A stretch of DNA of 64,000 bases from Vibrio coralliirubri (GTDB lineage Bacteria > Pseudomonadota > Gammaproteobacteria > Enterobacterales > Vibrionaceae). The position numbers and the translations under genes were made by a program. This document shows positions 39,115 to 50,635 of this stretch, one piece after another. Within the stretch, counting starts at the first letter, position 1. The number at the start of each line of letters is the position of its first letter. Where the stretch lies: contig NZ_AP025470.1 in NCBI RefSeq assembly GCF_024347375.1, positions 496,001-560,000 on the forward strand. The letters run 5' to 3'. A model generated the notes under the pieces. That model saw only the letters and a program-made list of their open reading frames with translations. It was not told the DNA's origin and searched no databases.

Positions 39115-40800
39115 TTATATGTACAGAACACGTTGCAGCTCTTGATAGCTGGTGGTGCCTTCAAGCAATTTATCTAGCCCCGACTCTTGCAGAGTTCTCA
39201 TGCCTTCTCGGCGAGCCAAGTTTTCAATGGCTAACGCGTTCGGTTTGTCTATCAGGCTGCCTTTTAGTTGGTCACTAAATGGCATAACTTCATAGATACC
39301 CACTCGCCCAGAGTATCCCTGGTTACACTCATTACACCCTTGTGGATTGGCTTTATAGATGGTTTGGCTGTTAGGAATCGAGTGACGCAGAAATATATCC
39401 GGAGAGTCGTCACTTTCTTTACAATGGTTACACAACCGCCTTGCCAGTCGTTGGGCGATAATCAAACTTAGTGATGAAGCTAGGTTAAAGGGTTCTATCC
39501 CCATATGAGCGAGCCGAGTGACGGTTTCTGCGGCGGAATTAGTGTGCAGTGTCGAAAGCACCAAGTGACCGGTTTGCGAGGCTTTGATCGCGATCTCTGC
39601 GGTTTCCAAGTCTCGGATCTCTCCAACCATCACCACATCAGGGTCTTGTCGTAAAAATGATCGTAGTGCCTCAGCAAACCCAAAGCCGATCTTAGGTGTC
39701 ACTTGTACCTGATTGATACCACATAGGTTAATCTCCACTGGGTCTTCAGCTGTTGAGATGTTCCGTTCAGTTGTGTTGAGCACTCGAAGGCCAGTATAAA
39801 GGGAGACGGTTTTTCCGCTGCCAGTCGGACCTGTCATTAAGATCATCCCTTGCGGGCGTTTTAGCGCATTGAGGTAGAGTGCTTTTTGATCTTCGCTATA
39901 ACCTAACTTATCGATATCTAAATTAGCAGCGCTGCTATCAAGCAGTCGAAGAACGATCTTTTCACCCCACAAGGTCGGCAGAGTCGATACACGCATATCA
40001 ATCGCCAGATCGTCGTTTAAGCGTAACTTAATACGACCATCTTGAGGCAAGCGACGTTCAGCGATATCCAGCTTCGCGAGGATCTTTAAACGGGCTGATA
40101 AACGACGACTTAAATGGGAAGCGGGTTGTTGTATTTCAACAAGGATACCATCACAACGCAGTCGTACTCGGTAGTGCTCTTCATAAGGTTCGAAGTGGAT
40201 ATCTGATGCGCCTTTGCGTACCGCATCGACCAATATCTGATTGATAAATCGGCTGACAGGGGAATCGTCTTGACTGAGATCTTCTATCGACGCTACCTCA
40301 TCGTCAGACACTTCAACAAGATTAGCGAGTTCATCTTGGGTGATCTCTTTGCGTTTAGAGTCTTGCCCGGAAATCGAACGGCCATACAGCTTTCGTATTG
40401 CGCCTTCTAGTTCTGAGTAGTTGGCGACAACCAATTCAATCTGTAATCCGGTCGCAAAGCGGAAATCATCTTCAGCTTGTAAATCGGTCGGGTCGGCTGA
40501 GGCGAGTGTGAGAGTCGAGCTAGAGACTGAAATCGGTATCGCACGATACTTGGTAATCAGTTCTCGAAGTCCTAATTGGTCACATAAGGTCTCATAGTCA
40601 GTATTGGCAAGTTGTACTAACGGCAAGCCGAAGATGGTTTTAATGTTGTTTGCTAAGGAATCGCCGCTGAAGAACTCCAGAACGAGCAAAGCTTCAGGTG
40701 TCGAAATACCCGAAGCTTGTATATGTTCCGCAACGGCTTGTTCTTGAGTCAGGCTAAGTAAGTCAGCCTGACGAAGCACGGTTGGGAGGTTGGTTAGCAT
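39115..40800 (-). CDS. pilB: Type IV pilus extension ATPase PilB
   Basis: PilB is the hexameric ATPase that powers pilus extension. The 561-residue protein has an N-terminal GspE/MshEN domain, Walker A TGPTGSGKTVSLYTGL, the Asp box STAEDPVEINL, Walker B PDVVMVGEIRDLETAEIA, and the zinc-binding CNHC and CNEC cysteines near the C-terminus. Its start codon follows the pilA stop without a gap. Confidence 0.96.
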   Translation of the reverse strand: MLTNLPTVLRQADLLSLTQEQAVAEHIQASGISTPEALLVLEFFSGDSLANNIKTIFGLPLVQLANTDYETLCDQLGLRELITKYRAIPISVSSSTLTLASADPTDLQAEDDFRFATGLQIELVVANYSELEGAIRKLYGRSISGQDSKRKEITQDELANLVEVSDDEVASIEDLSQDDSPVSRFINQILVDAVRKGASDIHFEPYEEHYRVRLRCDGILVEIQQPASHLSRRLSARLKILAKLDIAERRLPQDGRIKLRLNDDLAIDMRVSTLPTLWGEKIVLRLLDSSAANLDIDKLGYSEDQKALYLNALKRPQGMILMTGPTGSGKTVSLYTGLRVLNTTERNISTAEDPVEINLCGINQVQVTPKIGFGFAEALRSFLRQDPDVVMVGEIRDLETAEIAIKASQTGHLVLSTLHTNSAAETVTRLAHMGIEPFNLASSLSLIIAQRLARRLCNHCKESDDSPDIFLRHSIPNSQTIYKANPQGCNECNQGYSGRVGIYEVMPFSDQLKGSLIDKPNALAIENLARREGMRTLQESGLDKLLEGTTSYQELQRVLYI

Positions 40801-41214
40801 TTAGCAACCATCTAATGAAACATCAGAATCTTTACTATTTTCGCATGTCCAACCGTTAGTACCACGACTAAACTTTAGGGTGGCAGCATTTACTGAACTT
40901 GTGTCATTAAATGTAAACTTGATTTCGTTTTCTGTATCTATTGAGATAGTTCCTAAAGAACTGGCTGAAGAAACTGTCCCTAGATCAGTTATAGCAGTAG
41001 CTGATGAGATTGACCCTTTTTCTTGAAATATGAGTTCAGCTGGTGTGATTAGAGATCGCATAGTCGCTAGACCTGAAGAGAGTTCACTCTTGGTCACGTA
41101 GTTTTTATATGCTGGCACTGCAATCGCAGACAACACGCCAATAATCGCCACCACGATCATCAATTCAATCAGCGTGAAGCCTTTCTGGTTCGTTCTTTTG
41201 TTCTTGTTATTCAT
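40801..41214 (-). CDS. pilA: Type IV major pilin PilA
   Basis: The pilin subunit of the chitin-regulated/competence-type type IV pilus of vibrios. The 137-residue prepilin has a 12-residue basic leader cut before Phe in [20 protein letters not shown], the hydrophobic helix with Glu5, and a variable globular head with a probable C-terminal disulfide ([15 protein letters not shown]). Only two Cys are present. Base use is more AT-rich and codon bias weaker than in pilB, as often seen in surface-exposed pilins. GGAATT is a weak ribosome site. Confidence 0.93.
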   Translation of the reverse strand: MNNKNKRTNQKGFTLIELMIVVAIIGVLSAIAVPAYKNYVTKSELSSGLATMRSLITPAELIFQEKGSISSATAITDLGTVSSASSLGTISIDTENEIKFTFNDTSSVNAATLKFSRGTNGWTCENSKDSDVSLDGC

Positions 41215-41408
41215 TGTCTAATTCCATTCTTTAGTTTGTTTCAGTGCAGGCACTGGTTGATGGAAAGAATAGAAGTTGAGATGGGGTAGTGGAATGGTGT
41301 TCAGGTGCGGTCGCGAGTGGTTTGGTATTTATTGGTGTAGTGTTTCATATAGCGCGCAAATTTATGCGATCAGCTTAAATAACTGCTTGAAATACTGATA
41401 ATTCAGGC

Positions 41409-41442
41409 AATAAAAAGGCACCGTTATCAACAGTGCCTTTAC
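41409..41442 (-). terminator. Intrinsic terminator of nadC
   Basis: On the minus strand AAAGGCAC and GTGCCTTT form a stem followed by TTTTTA, about 25 bp after the nadC stop and before the pilA promoter region. Confidence 0.8.
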
Positions 41443-41466
41443 AGAAATTATTTACTATTCAGTTAA

Positions 41467-42438
<972 letters not shown>

Positions 42439-42491
42439 CTATGGGCAAGGTCACATCTTATTGTGCTAGCAGAAAAGAAAGTGAGACCAAG

Positions 42492-43040
42492 ATGACGATC
42501 AGCTCCAACGGATGGTACGACAACGCTCGGCATGTTCCTTCTCCGTATTTTGATGCTCGACCGAGTGCCGACGATATTTCTTTGCTGGTGGTTCACAACA
42601 TTAGTTTGCCTCCGGGTCAATTTGGTGGGCCTTATATCGAACAGTTTTTTACGGGCAAACTCGACCCGTCGGAACACCCGTTTTTTAAGGTGATTCACCC
42701 AATGGGCGTATCGGCGCACTGTTTGATTCGTCGCGATGGGGAAGTGGTGCAGTTCGTTTCTTTCTTAGACCGAGCTTGGCATGCTGGCCAGTCGAGCTTT
42801 GCAGGGCGTGAAAGGTGTAATGACTATTCGATTGGTATTGAACTGGAGGGCAGTGACTTTGTAGCTTACACCAAGCAGCAGTATCAAGCGCTTACCCAAC
42901 TAACAGAAACGATCGTATCGACGTTCCCTCAAATCACCAGCGAACGTATCACTGGCCATCAATACATAGCGCCTCTGCGTAAAACTGACCCTGGCTTGGT
43001 GTTCGATTGGCAAAAGTTTAAAAAAAATCTCAAAGTTTAA
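42492..43040 (+). CDS. ampD: 1,6-anhydro-N-acetylmuramyl-L-alanine amidase AmpD
   Basis: AmpD is the cytoplasmic zinc amidase that recycles muropeptides and thereby keeps AmpR-type beta-lactamase induction low. The 182-residue protein has the zinc ligands in LVVHNISLPP, the later His of TGHQYIAP and Asp of KTDPGLVFDW, and the catalytic Glu region GIELEGSDF. ATG 42492 was chosen from family alignment; the frame opens at 42441. Confidence 0.94.
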   Translation: MTISSNGWYDNARHVPSPYFDARPSADDISLLVVHNISLPPGQFGGPYIEQFFTGKLDPSEHPFFKVIHPMGVSAHCLIRRDGEVVQFVSFLDRAWHAGQSSFAGRERCNDYSIGIELEGSDFVAYTKQQYQALTQLTETIVSTFPQITSERITGHQYIAPLRKTDPGLVFDWQKFKKNLKV

Positions 43041-43340
43041 GCCTTCGTTTTTGATGATGGCCTTACCGCCGTTGGGCGTTGAATAGTCAACGCCTAGCAT
43101 AATGACTTGTGAATTTTTGTTGTTGCGATGTAAAGAAAGTGGTGGAGAGAAGCGCATCAATAAATTGAGAGTGTGACGAACTTATCAAACACTCATTTAT
43201 TAAAACTTATGAACAGAATTTCCACCCTAAATGTGCGCTTGGTTCGATTTTTAAACAAGTGACGCTAATCTTTCTGAAACAATTCATTTTTATCCTGAAA
43301 CTTTCTAGCACGAACACTCCCCAAAAGTATTGCCCCTGTA
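43041..43340. other. Gene-free stretch behind ampD
   Basis: It contains a hairpin GGCGTTGA / TCAACGCC (43074-43093) without a T-run and otherwise AT-rich sequence. No gene is supported. It leads into the pdhR control region. Confidence 0.5.
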
Positions 43341-43356
43341 AATGGTAAGACCAATT
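43341..43356. promoter_or_regulatory. Second, weaker PdhR-like operator
   Basis: AATGGTAAGACCAATT matches ATTGGT-N3-ACCAAT except for one base in the left half. It lies about 180 bp upstream of the pdhR start. Confidence 0.5.
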
Positions 43357-43476
43357 TGGTTGCTGTTTTAAATTTCATTTGTTAAATCATGGTTAATTCA
43401 CGCTGTATTCTATGATGCAGGTCAATTTTAGGCTGGACAGTGGCGTTTTAATTATGTTAATTTCTGCCCAACTTAA

Positions 43477-43493
43477 AATTGGTATTACCAATT
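43477..43493. promoter_or_regulatory. PdhR operator
   Basis: AATTGGTATTACCAATT is a perfect 17-bp palindrome matching the PdhR consensus ATTGGT-N3-ACCAAT. A possible promoter is TGGACA (43434-43439) with TTAATT (43457-43462), which would place the operator just after the transcription start, as in E. coli. It predicts autorepression relieved by pyruvate. Confidence 0.85.
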
Positions 43494-43523
43494 GTCAGCG
43501 AAGAAAAAGAAGAACAACAAACT

Positions 43524-44285
43524 ATGGCTTATCAAAGGATTCGTCAGCCAAAACTCTCCGATGTTATCGAACAAGAGTTAGAAAGGTTGATAGTGGAAGG
43601 AACACTGGCTCCAGGGCAGCAGCTGCCGCCTGAGCGCGAACTGGCGAAACAGTTCGATGTGTCTCGTCCTTCAATCCGAGAAGCGATACAACGTTTAGAA
43701 GCAAAACGCTTGCTTACTCGCCGTCAAGGTGGAGGTACGTTTGTTAGCGAAAATATCTGGAAAAGCTTTTCAGATCCTTTGCTTAATTTGTTGTCGTCCC
43801 ATTCTGAAACCCAGCTAGACTTGTTGGAATCGCGTCATGCGATGGAAGGGATTTCGGCTTACTTCGCGGCATTGCGTGGCACTGATGAAGACTTTGCTCG
43901 AATTCAAGCATGCCAAGAAAAAATTCGCGGTGCGCAAGATAAGGGTGATATTGAAGCCGAATCTGCAGCGGTGATGGCTTTTCTTATTGCTTTAACAGAG
44001 GCAGCGCACAATGTGGTGTTATTGCACATTGTTCGTAGCTTGGCTCCGTTACTCGAACAAAACGTCTTAGAAAATTTAAAGCTGTTGCATCGTCGTAAAG
44101 ACGTTGTGGAGAAAGTGAGTATACATCGAGCTAACATTGTGGATGCGATCGTTTCAGGACAGCCAGAACAGGCACGTGAAATGTCACACTCTCATTTAGC
44201 TTACATCGAAGAAACATTGATGGATTTGACCAAAGAAGAGTCGCGCCGCGAACGTTCTTTACGTCGAATTCAACAGGGTAAATAG
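43524..44285 (+). CDS. pdhR: Pyruvate dehydrogenase complex repressor PdhR
   Basis: PdhR is a GntR/FadR-type repressor whose ligand is pyruvate. The 253-residue protein has an N-terminal winged helix ([38 protein letters not shown]) and a C-terminal FCD ligand domain ([38 protein letters not shown]). ATG 43524 matches the family start [16 protein letters not shown]. It lies 62 bp before aceE, in one operon. Confidence 0.95.
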   Translation: MAYQRIRQPKLSDVIEQELERLIVEGTLAPGQQLPPERELAKQFDVSRPSIREAIQRLEAKRLLTRRQGGGTFVSENIWKSFSDPLLNLLSSHSETQLDLLESRHAMEGISAYFAALRGTDEDFARIQACQEKIRGAQDKGDIEAESAAVMAFLIALTEAAHNVVLLHIVRSLAPLLEQNVLENLKLLHRRKDVVEKVSIHRANIVDAIVSGQPEQAREMSHSHLAYIEETLMDLTKEESRRERSLRRIQQGK

Positions 44286-44347
44286 CCGTAATACTTCGGC
44301 TATTTACGTGTTTAGTAGAATCCAACTAACAAAAAGGATAGATCGCC

Positions 44348-47011
44348 ATGTCTGACATGAAGCATGACGTTGATGCTCTGGAAACTCAAGATTGGTTAGA
44401 AGCTCTTGAGTCAGTAGTACGTGAAGAAGGTGTAGAACGTGCACAGTTTTTACTAGAACAAGTTCTAGATAAAGCGCGTTTAGATGGTGTTGATATGGCT
44501 ACAGGCATCAACACAAACTACATCAACACAATTCCAGCAGCACAAGAGCCAGCTTACCCTGGTGACGTAACTCTTGAGCGTCGTATTCGTTCGATTATTC
44601 GCTGGAACGCAATCATGATCGTATTGCGTGCTTCTAAGAAAGACCTAGACCTTGGTGGTCACATGGCTTCTTACCAGTCAGCAGCAGCGTTCTACGAAGT
44701 ATGTTTCAACCACTTCTTCCGTGCTCCAAACGAGACAGACGGTGGCGATCTAGTTTACTACCAAGGTCACATCTCTCCTGGTATCTACTCTCGTGCATTC
44801 GTTGAAGGTCGTCTAACTGAAGAACAGCTAGATAACTTCCGTCAAGAAGTTGATGGTAAAGGTATCCCTTCTTACCCGCACCCGAAACTGATGCCTGAGT
44901 TCTGGCAGTTCCCGACAGTATCTATGGGTCTTGGCCCTATCTCTGCTATCTACCAAGCGCGCTTCCTTAAGTACCTTGACGGCCGTGGCCTGAAAGAAAC
45001 TTCAGCGCAACGCGTATACGCGTTCCTAGGTGACGGTGAGATGGATGAGCCAGAATCACGTGGTGCTATCTCTTTCGCTGCGCGTGAGAAGCTAGACAAC
45101 CTATGTTTCCTAATCAACTGTAACCTACAGCGTCTAGACGGCCCTGTAATGGGTAACGGTAGCATCATCCAAGAACTTGAAGGCCTATTCAAAGGCGCAG
45201 GTTGGAACGTTGTTAAAGTTATCTGGGGTAGCAACTGGGATTCTCTACTAGCTAAAGACACTACTGGTAAGCTTCTTCAACTAATGAACGAAACTATCGA
45301 TGGTGACTACCAAACATTCAAATCTAAAGATGGCGCATACGTACGTGAGCACTTCTTTGGTAAGTACCCAGAAACAGCTGCACTAGTTGCAGACATGACT
45401 GATGACGAAATCTTCGCTCTTAAGCGTGGTGGTCACGATTCTTCTAAACTGTTTGCTGCATTCAACAATGCTAAAGAGACAAACGGTAAGCCAACTGTAA
45501 TCCTAGCTAAGACTGTTAAAGGTTACGGCATGGGTGATGCAGCTGAAGGTAAGAACATTGCACACGGTGTTAAGAAAATGGACATGACTCATGTTCAACA
45601 CCTACGTGATCGCCTAGGCCTAGAAGACATCCTTTCAGATGAGAAGATCGCTGAACTTCCTTACCTGAAATTGGAAGAAGGTACGCCTGAGTACGAATAC
45701 ATGCACGCTCGTCGTAACGCTCTACACGGTTACACACCTGCACGTCTTCCTAAGTTTACTCAAGAGTTCAAGGTTCCTGAGCTAGACGCATTCGCACCTC
45801 TACTAGGTGAACAGAAGCGTGATATCTCTACAACTATGGCTTATGTACGTACGCTAAACATCCTTCTTAAAGATAAGAACATTGGTAAGAACATCGTTCC
45901 TATCATCTGTGATGAAGCTCGTACATTCGGTATGGAAGGTCTATTCCGTCAGGTTGGTATCTACAACCCACACGGTCAAGAATACACACCTGAAGATAAA
46001 GGCATCGTTTCTTACTACAAAGAAGCAACGTCTGGTCAAGTTCTTCAAGAAGGTATCAACGAACTAGGTTCTATGGCTTCATGGGTTGCTGCTGCAACTT
46101 CATACAGCACAAACGATCTACCGATGATCCCGTTCTACATCTACTACTCAATGTTCGGTTTCCAACGTATTGGTGACATGGCATGGCTAGCAGGCGACCA
46201 ACAAGCTCGTGGCTTCCTACTAGGTGCTACTGCAGGTCGTACAACACTGAACGGTGAAGGTCTACAGCACGAAGATGGTCACTCGCACATCCAAGCGAAC
46301 ACTATCCCGAACTGTATCTCTTACGACCCAACGTTTGCTTACGAGCTAGCGGTAATCATGCAAGACGGTATCCGTCGCATGTACGGTCCTGAGCAAGAGA
46401 ACGTTTACTACTACCTAACAGTAATGAACGAGAACTACGCAATGCCAGCAATGCCAGAAGGCGCTGAAGAAGGCATCCGTAAAGGTATCTACAAGCTTGA
46501 ATCTCACGCTGGTGCTAAGGGCAAAGTTCAACTAATGAGCTCTGGTACTATCATGAACGAAGCGCGTAAAGCAGCTGAAATTCTAAGCGAAGAGTACGGC
46601 GTAGCATCTGACGTATTCTCTGTAACGTCGTTCAACGAACTAACTCGTGACGGCCAAGCGGTAGAGCGTGACAACATGCTTCACCCAGAAGCTGAAGAGA
46701 AAGTACCGTACATCACGACTGTTCTTGGTAAAGAACCTGCAATCGCAGTGACTGACTACATGAAGAACTACGCTGAGCAAGTACGTGCGTACATGCCAAC
46801 TGAGTCTTACAAAGTACTTGGTACAGATGGTTTCGGCCGTTCTGACAGCCGTGCAAACCTACGTCGTCACTTCGAAGTTAACGCTGGCTACATCGTAGTT
46901 GCAGCTCTAACTGAACTGGCTAAACGTGGTGACATCGAGAAATCTGTAGTTGTTGAAGCAATTGCTAAATTCGATATCGACACTGAAAAAACTAACCCGC
47001 AATACGCATAA
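44348..47011 (+). CDS. aceE: Pyruvate dehydrogenase E1 component
   Basis: AceE decarboxylates pyruvate with thiamine diphosphate and passes the acetyl group to the lipoyl arm of AceF. The 887-residue homodimeric type has the ThDP motif starting GDGEMDEPESRG and ending NCNLQRLDGPVMGNG, and HEDGHSHIQANTIPNC in the C-terminal part. Codon use is strongly biased, as in eno. AAGGATAG is the ribosome site. Confidence 0.98.
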   Translation: MSDMKHDVDALETQDWLEALESVVREEGVERAQFLLEQVLDKARLDGVDMATGINTNYINTIPAAQEPAYPGDVTLERRIRSIIRWNAIMIVLRASKKDLDLGGHMASYQSAAAFYEVCFNHFFRAPNETDGGDLVYYQGHISPGIYSRAFVEGRLTEEQLDNFRQEVDGKGIPSYPHPKLMPEFWQFPTVSMGLGPISAIYQARFLKYLDGRGLKETSAQRVYAFLGDGEMDEPESRGAISFAAREKLDNLCFLINCNLQRLDGPVMGNGSIIQELEGLFKGAGWNVVKVIWGSNWDSLLAKDTTGKLLQLMNETIDGDYQTFKSKDGAYVREHFFGKYPETAALVADMTDDEIFALKRGGHDSSKLFAAFNNAKETNGKPTVILAKTVKGYGMGDAAEGKNIAHGVKKMDMTHVQHLRDRLGLEDILSDEKIAELPYLKLEEGTPEYEYMHARRNALHGYTPARLPKFTQEFKVPELDAFAPLLGEQKRDISTTMAYVRTLNILLKDKNIGKNIVPIICDEARTFGMEGLFRQVGIYNPHGQEYTPEDKGIVSYYKEATSGQVLQEGINELGSMASWVAAATSYSTNDLPMIPFYIYYSMFGFQRIGDMAWLAGDQQARGFLLGATAGRTTLNGEGLQHEDGHSHIQANTIPNCISYDPTFAYELAVIMQDGIRRMYGPEQENVYYYLTVMNENYAMPAMPEGAEEGIRKGIYKLESHAGAKGKVQLMSSGTIMNEARKAAEILSEEYGVASDVFSVTSFNELTRDGQAVERDNMLHPEAEEKVPYITTVLGKEPAIAVTDYMKNYAEQVRAYMPTESYKVLGTDGFGRSDSRANLRRHFEVNAGYIVVAALTELAKRGDIEKSVVVEAIAKFDIDTEKTNPQYA

Positions 47012-47037
47012 GACTGGCATTAAGGTAGGTAAATACA

Positions 47038-48933
47038 ATGACAATCGAAATTAATGTACCAGACATCGGTGCTGACGAGGTTGAAGTAACTGAGATTCTT
47101 GTAAACGTTGGCGACAAGGTTGAAGAAGAGCAGTCACTGATCACTGTTGAAGGCGACAAAGCTTCAATGGAAGTTCCTGCGTCTCAAGCGGGTATCGTTA
47201 AAGAAATCAAAGTAGCGGAAGGCGATTCTGTTTCTACTGGTTCTCTTATCATGATCTTCGAAGCGGAAGGTGCTGCAGCAGTACCGGCTGCTCCAGCAGT
47301 TGAAGCGGCGGCACCAGTTGCAGCTGCTCCTGCAGCGGCAGCTGAGCTTAAAGAAGTTCACGTTCCTGACATCGGCGGTGATGAAGTTGAAGTAACTGAA
47401 ATCATGGTTGCTATCGGTGACGCAGTAGAAGAAGAGCAATCTCTTCTTACTGTTGAAGGTGACAAGGCTTCAATGGAAGTTCCTGCACCATTCGCTGGTA
47501 TCGTTAAAGAAATCAAGATCGCTTCTGGTGATTCAGTATCGACTGGTTCTCTAGTAATGGTATTTGAAGTAGCGGGCTCTGGCGCTCCAGTTGCAGCAGC
47601 TCCTGCTCCAGCGGCGGCACCAGTTGCAGCGGCTCCAGCAGCATCAGCTGAAAAAGAAGTAAACGTTCCTGATATCGGTGGTGACGAAGTAGAAGTTACT
47701 GAAATCATGGTAGCGGTTGGCGATACAGTAGAAGAAGAGCAATCTCTAATTACTGTTGAAGGCGACAAAGCTTCAATGGAAGTTCCTGCACCATTCGCTG
47801 GTACAGTAAAAGAGATCAAGATTGCAGCTGGCGACAAAGTGTCAACTGGCTCTCTAATCATGACGTTCGTAGTTGAAGGCGCAGCGCCTGCTCCTGTTGC
47901 AGCACCTGCACAAGCAGCAGCTCCAGCGGCGGCACCTGCTCCTAAAGCAGAAGCACCTGCAGAGGCTCCAGCAGCAGCTGGCGACTTCCAAGAGAACGGT
48001 GACTACGCGCACGCTTCTCCAGTTGTTCGTCGTCTAGCTCGTGAGTTTGGCGTTAACCTTTCTAAGGTTAAAGGTACTGGTCGTAAGAGCCGTATCCTTA
48101 AAGAAGACGTTCAGTCTTACGTTAAAGATGCACTTAAGCGTCTTGAGTCTGGTGCAGCTGCATCTGGCAAAGGCGGCGACGGTTCTGCTCTTGGTCTACT
48201 ACCATGGCCAAAAGTTGACTTCAGCAAGTTCGGCGAAACTGAAGTTCAGAAGCTTTCTAAGATTAAGAAGATCTCTGGCGCTAACCTGCACCGTAACTGG
48301 GTAATGATCCCTCACGTTACACAGTGGGACAACGCAGACATCACTGAGCTAGAAGCATTCCGTAAAGAACAGAACGCAATCGAAGCGAAGAAAGACACTG
48401 GCATGAAGATCACTCCACTTGTGTTCATCATGAAAGCTGTTGCTAAAGCGCTAGAAGCATTCCCAGCGTTTAACTCTTCTCTTTCTGAAGATGGCGAAAG
48501 CATCATTCTTAAGAAGTACGTAAACGTGGGTATCGCTGTTGATACACCAAACGGTCTAGTTGTTCCTGTCTTCAAAGACGTGAACAAGAAAGGCATTTAC
48601 GAGCTATCTGAAGAGCTAATGGCTGTTTCTAAGAAGGCACGTTCTGGTAAACTAACAGCGGCAGACATGCAAGGCGGTTGTTTCACAATCTCTAGCCTTG
48701 GTGGTATTGGCGGTACTGCATTTACTCCAATCGTAAATGCTCCAGAAGTAGGTATCCTAGGTGTATCTAAGTCTGAAATTAAGCCAGTTTGGAATGGTAA
48801 AGAGTTCCAACCACGTCTACAGCTTCCACTGTCTCTATCATACGACCACCGTGTGATCGATGGTGCTGAAGGTGCACGCTTCATTACTTTCCTAAACAGC
48901 GCACTATCTGACATTCGTCGTTTAGTACTGTAA
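47038..48933 (+). CDS. aceF: Dihydrolipoamide acetyltransferase (E2), three lipoyl domains
   Basis: AceF forms the core of the pyruvate dehydrogenase complex and transfers acetyl groups to CoA. The 631-residue protein has three N-terminal lipoyl domains (each with VPDIG...DEVEVTEI and the lipoyl Lys in EGDKASMEV), joined by Ala/Pro-rich linkers, a peripheral subunit-binding domain ([17 protein letters not shown]), and a catalytic domain ending in [15 protein letters not shown] with the catalytic His. The three lipoyl units are alike also at DNA level. Confidence 0.98.
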   Translation: MTIEINVPDIGADEVEVTEILVNVGDKVEEEQSLITVEGDKASMEVPASQAGIVKEIKVAEGDSVSTGSLIMIFEAEGAAAVPAAPAVEAAAPVAAAPAAAAELKEVHVPDIGGDEVEVTEIMVAIGDAVEEEQSLLTVEGDKASMEVPAPFAGIVKEIKIASGDSVSTGSLVMVFEVAGSGAPVAAAPAPAAAPVAAAPAASAEKEVNVPDIGGDEVEVTEIMVAVGDTVEEEQSLITVEGDKASMEVPAPFAGTVKEIKIAAGDKVSTGSLIMTFVVEGAAPAPVAAPAQAAAPAAAPAPKAEAPAEAPAAAGDFQENGDYAHASPVVRRLAREFGVNLSKVKGTGRKSRILKEDVQSYVKDALKRLESGAAASGKGGDGSALGLLPWPKVDFSKFGETEVQKLSKIKKISGANLHRNWVMIPHVTQWDNADITELEAFRKEQNAIEAKKDTGMKITPLVFIMKAVAKALEAFPAFNSSLSEDGESIILKKYVNVGIAVDTPNGLVVPVFKDVNKKGIYELSEELMAVSKKARSGKLTAADMQGGCFTISSLGGIGGTAFTPIVNAPEVGILGVSKSEIKPVWNGKEFQPRLQLPLSLSYDHRVIDGAEGARFITFLNSALSDIRRLVL

Positions 48934-48948
48934 TTGAGAAAGTAATTA

Positions 48949-48982
48949 TTAAGGTGACTTTCGGGTCACCTTAATTCTTTAT
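48949..48982 (+). terminator. Hairpin after aceF
   Basis: TTAAGGTGAC and GTCACCTTAA form a perfect 10-bp stem with loop TTTCGG, followed by a broken T tract. It may attenuate transcription into lpd, which then probably has its own promoter in the 200-bp gap. Confidence 0.65.
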
Positions 48983-49175
48983 ATAAAGACTATTTTTAGA
49001 GAACAGTTTCCTGCATTTCTCATAATCTGATGGGGAATTGTTGTCTAGCTCACAGGCTAACTTAAAGCTACTTTCACACTGTTAACATCTCTGTAAAATG
49101 TTTCCTGTTTGAAAGCCCAATAATTTTAAGAACATCTACTCAGCCTGTTAGGGATAATGACTACAAGAGGTCACA

Positions 49176-50606
49176 ATGAGCAAAGAAATTAAAGCCCAAG
49201 TTGTTGTACTTGGTTCAGGTCCTGCTGGTTACTCAGCGGCATTCCGTTGTGCGGATTTAGGTCTAGAAACAGTACTAGTTGAACGTTACAGCACTCTTGG
49301 TGGTGTATGTCTAAACGTTGGTTGTATTCCATCAAAAGCACTTCTTCACGTTTCTAAAGTAATCGAAGAAGCTAAAGCGATGGCAGAGCACGGCGTTGTA
49401 TTCGGCGAGCCACAAACGGACATCAACAAGATCCGTATTTGGAAAGAAAAAGTAGTTGATCAACTAACTGGCGGTCTTGGCGGTATGGCTAAGATGCGTA
49501 ACGTTACTGTTGTTAACGGTTTCGGTAAGTTCACTGGTCCTAACAGCATTCTTGTTGAAGGCGAAGGCGAAGCAACAACTGTTAACTTCGACAACGCAAT
49601 CATTGCTGCGGGTTCTCGCCCAATCAAACTTCCTTTCATCCCACATGAAGACCCACGTATTTGGGATTCTACGGATGCACTAGAACTAAACGAAGTACCT
49701 GAAAAACTGCTTATCATGGGCGGCGGTATCATCGGTCTAGAGATGGGTACGGTTTACCACTCTCTAGGTTCTAAAGTTGAAGTTGTAGAGATGTTCGATC
49801 AAGTTATCCCTGCTGCGGATAAAGACATCGTTAAAGTTTTCACTAAGCGCATTAAGAACAAGTTCAAGCTAATGCTTGAAACTAAAGTGACTGCTGTTGA
49901 AGCGAAAGAAGACGGTATCTACGTTTCAATGGAAGGCAAAAAAGCACCAGCTGAAGCTGAGCGCTACGATGCTGTTCTTGTTGCTATCGGTCGTGTTCCA
50001 AACGGTGCACTTATCGACGCTGAAAAAGCGGGTATCGAAGTTGATGAGCGTGGCTTCATCAATGTTGATAAGCAAATGCGTACGAACGTTCCTCACATCC
50101 ACGCGATCGGTGACGTTGTTGGTCAACCAATGCTTGCTCACAAAGGTGTGCATGAAGGTCACGTAGCTGCTGAAGTTATCTCTGGTAAGAAGCACTACTT
50201 CGACCCTAAAGTAATCCCATCAATTGCGTACACTGAGCCAGAAGTTGCTTGGGTAGGTAAGACTGAGAAAGAAGCGAAAGCTGAAGGCATCAACTACGAA
50301 GTTGCTACTTTCCCTTGGGCTGCTTCTGGTCGTGCAATCGCTTCTGACTGTGCAGACGGCGTTACTAAGATGATCTTCGATAAAGATACTCATCGCGTAA
50401 TCGGTGGTGCTGTTGTTGGTACTAACGGTGGTGAACTTCTTGGCGAAATCGGCCTAGCAATCGAAATGGGTTGTGATGCAGAAGATATCGCACTTACTAT
50501 CCACGCTCACCCAACTCTACACGAGTCTGTTGGTCTAGCTGCGGAAGTATTCGAAGGTTCAATCACTGACCTTCCAAATAAGAAAGCAGTGAAAAAGAAG
50601 AAGTAA
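49176..50606 (+). CDS. lpd: Dihydrolipoamide dehydrogenase (E3)
   Basis: Lpd reoxidises the lipoyl groups of the pyruvate and 2-oxoglutarate dehydrogenase complexes and the glycine cleavage system. The 476-residue flavoprotein has the FAD motif VLGSGPAGYSAAFRCADLGL, the redox disulfide GGVCLNVGCIPSKALL, the NAD motif LLIMGGGIIGLEMGTVYHSL, and the C-terminal His-Glu dyad in HAHPTLHESVG. The 242-bp gap from aceF suggests partly separate control. Confidence 0.98.
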   Translation: MSKEIKAQVVVLGSGPAGYSAAFRCADLGLETVLVERYSTLGGVCLNVGCIPSKALLHVSKVIEEAKAMAEHGVVFGEPQTDINKIRIWKEKVVDQLTGGLGGMAKMRNVTVVNGFGKFTGPNSILVEGEGEATTVNFDNAIIAAGSRPIKLPFIPHEDPRIWDSTDALELNEVPEKLLIMGGGIIGLEMGTVYHSLGSKVEVVEMFDQVIPAADKDIVKVFTKRIKNKFKLMLETKVTAVEAKEDGIYVSMEGKKAPAEAERYDAVLVAIGRVPNGALIDAEKAGIEVDERGFINVDKQMRTNVPHIHAIGDVVGQPMLAHKGVHEGHVAAEVISGKKHYFDPKVIPSIAYTEPEVAWVGKTEKEAKAEGINYEVATFPWAASGRAIASDCADGVTKMIFDKDTHRVIGGAVVGTNGGELLGEIGLAIEMGCDAEDIALTIHAHPTLHESVGLAAEVFEGSITDLPNKKAVKKKK

Positions 50607-50635
50607 TTCTTTCTTAGCCACTCGCTAATGTTTTT

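Noticed and set aside
47358..47861. 167-residue open frame antisense to aceF
   Set aside because: Low-complexity reflection of the repeated lipoyl and Ala/Pro-rich coding sequence.
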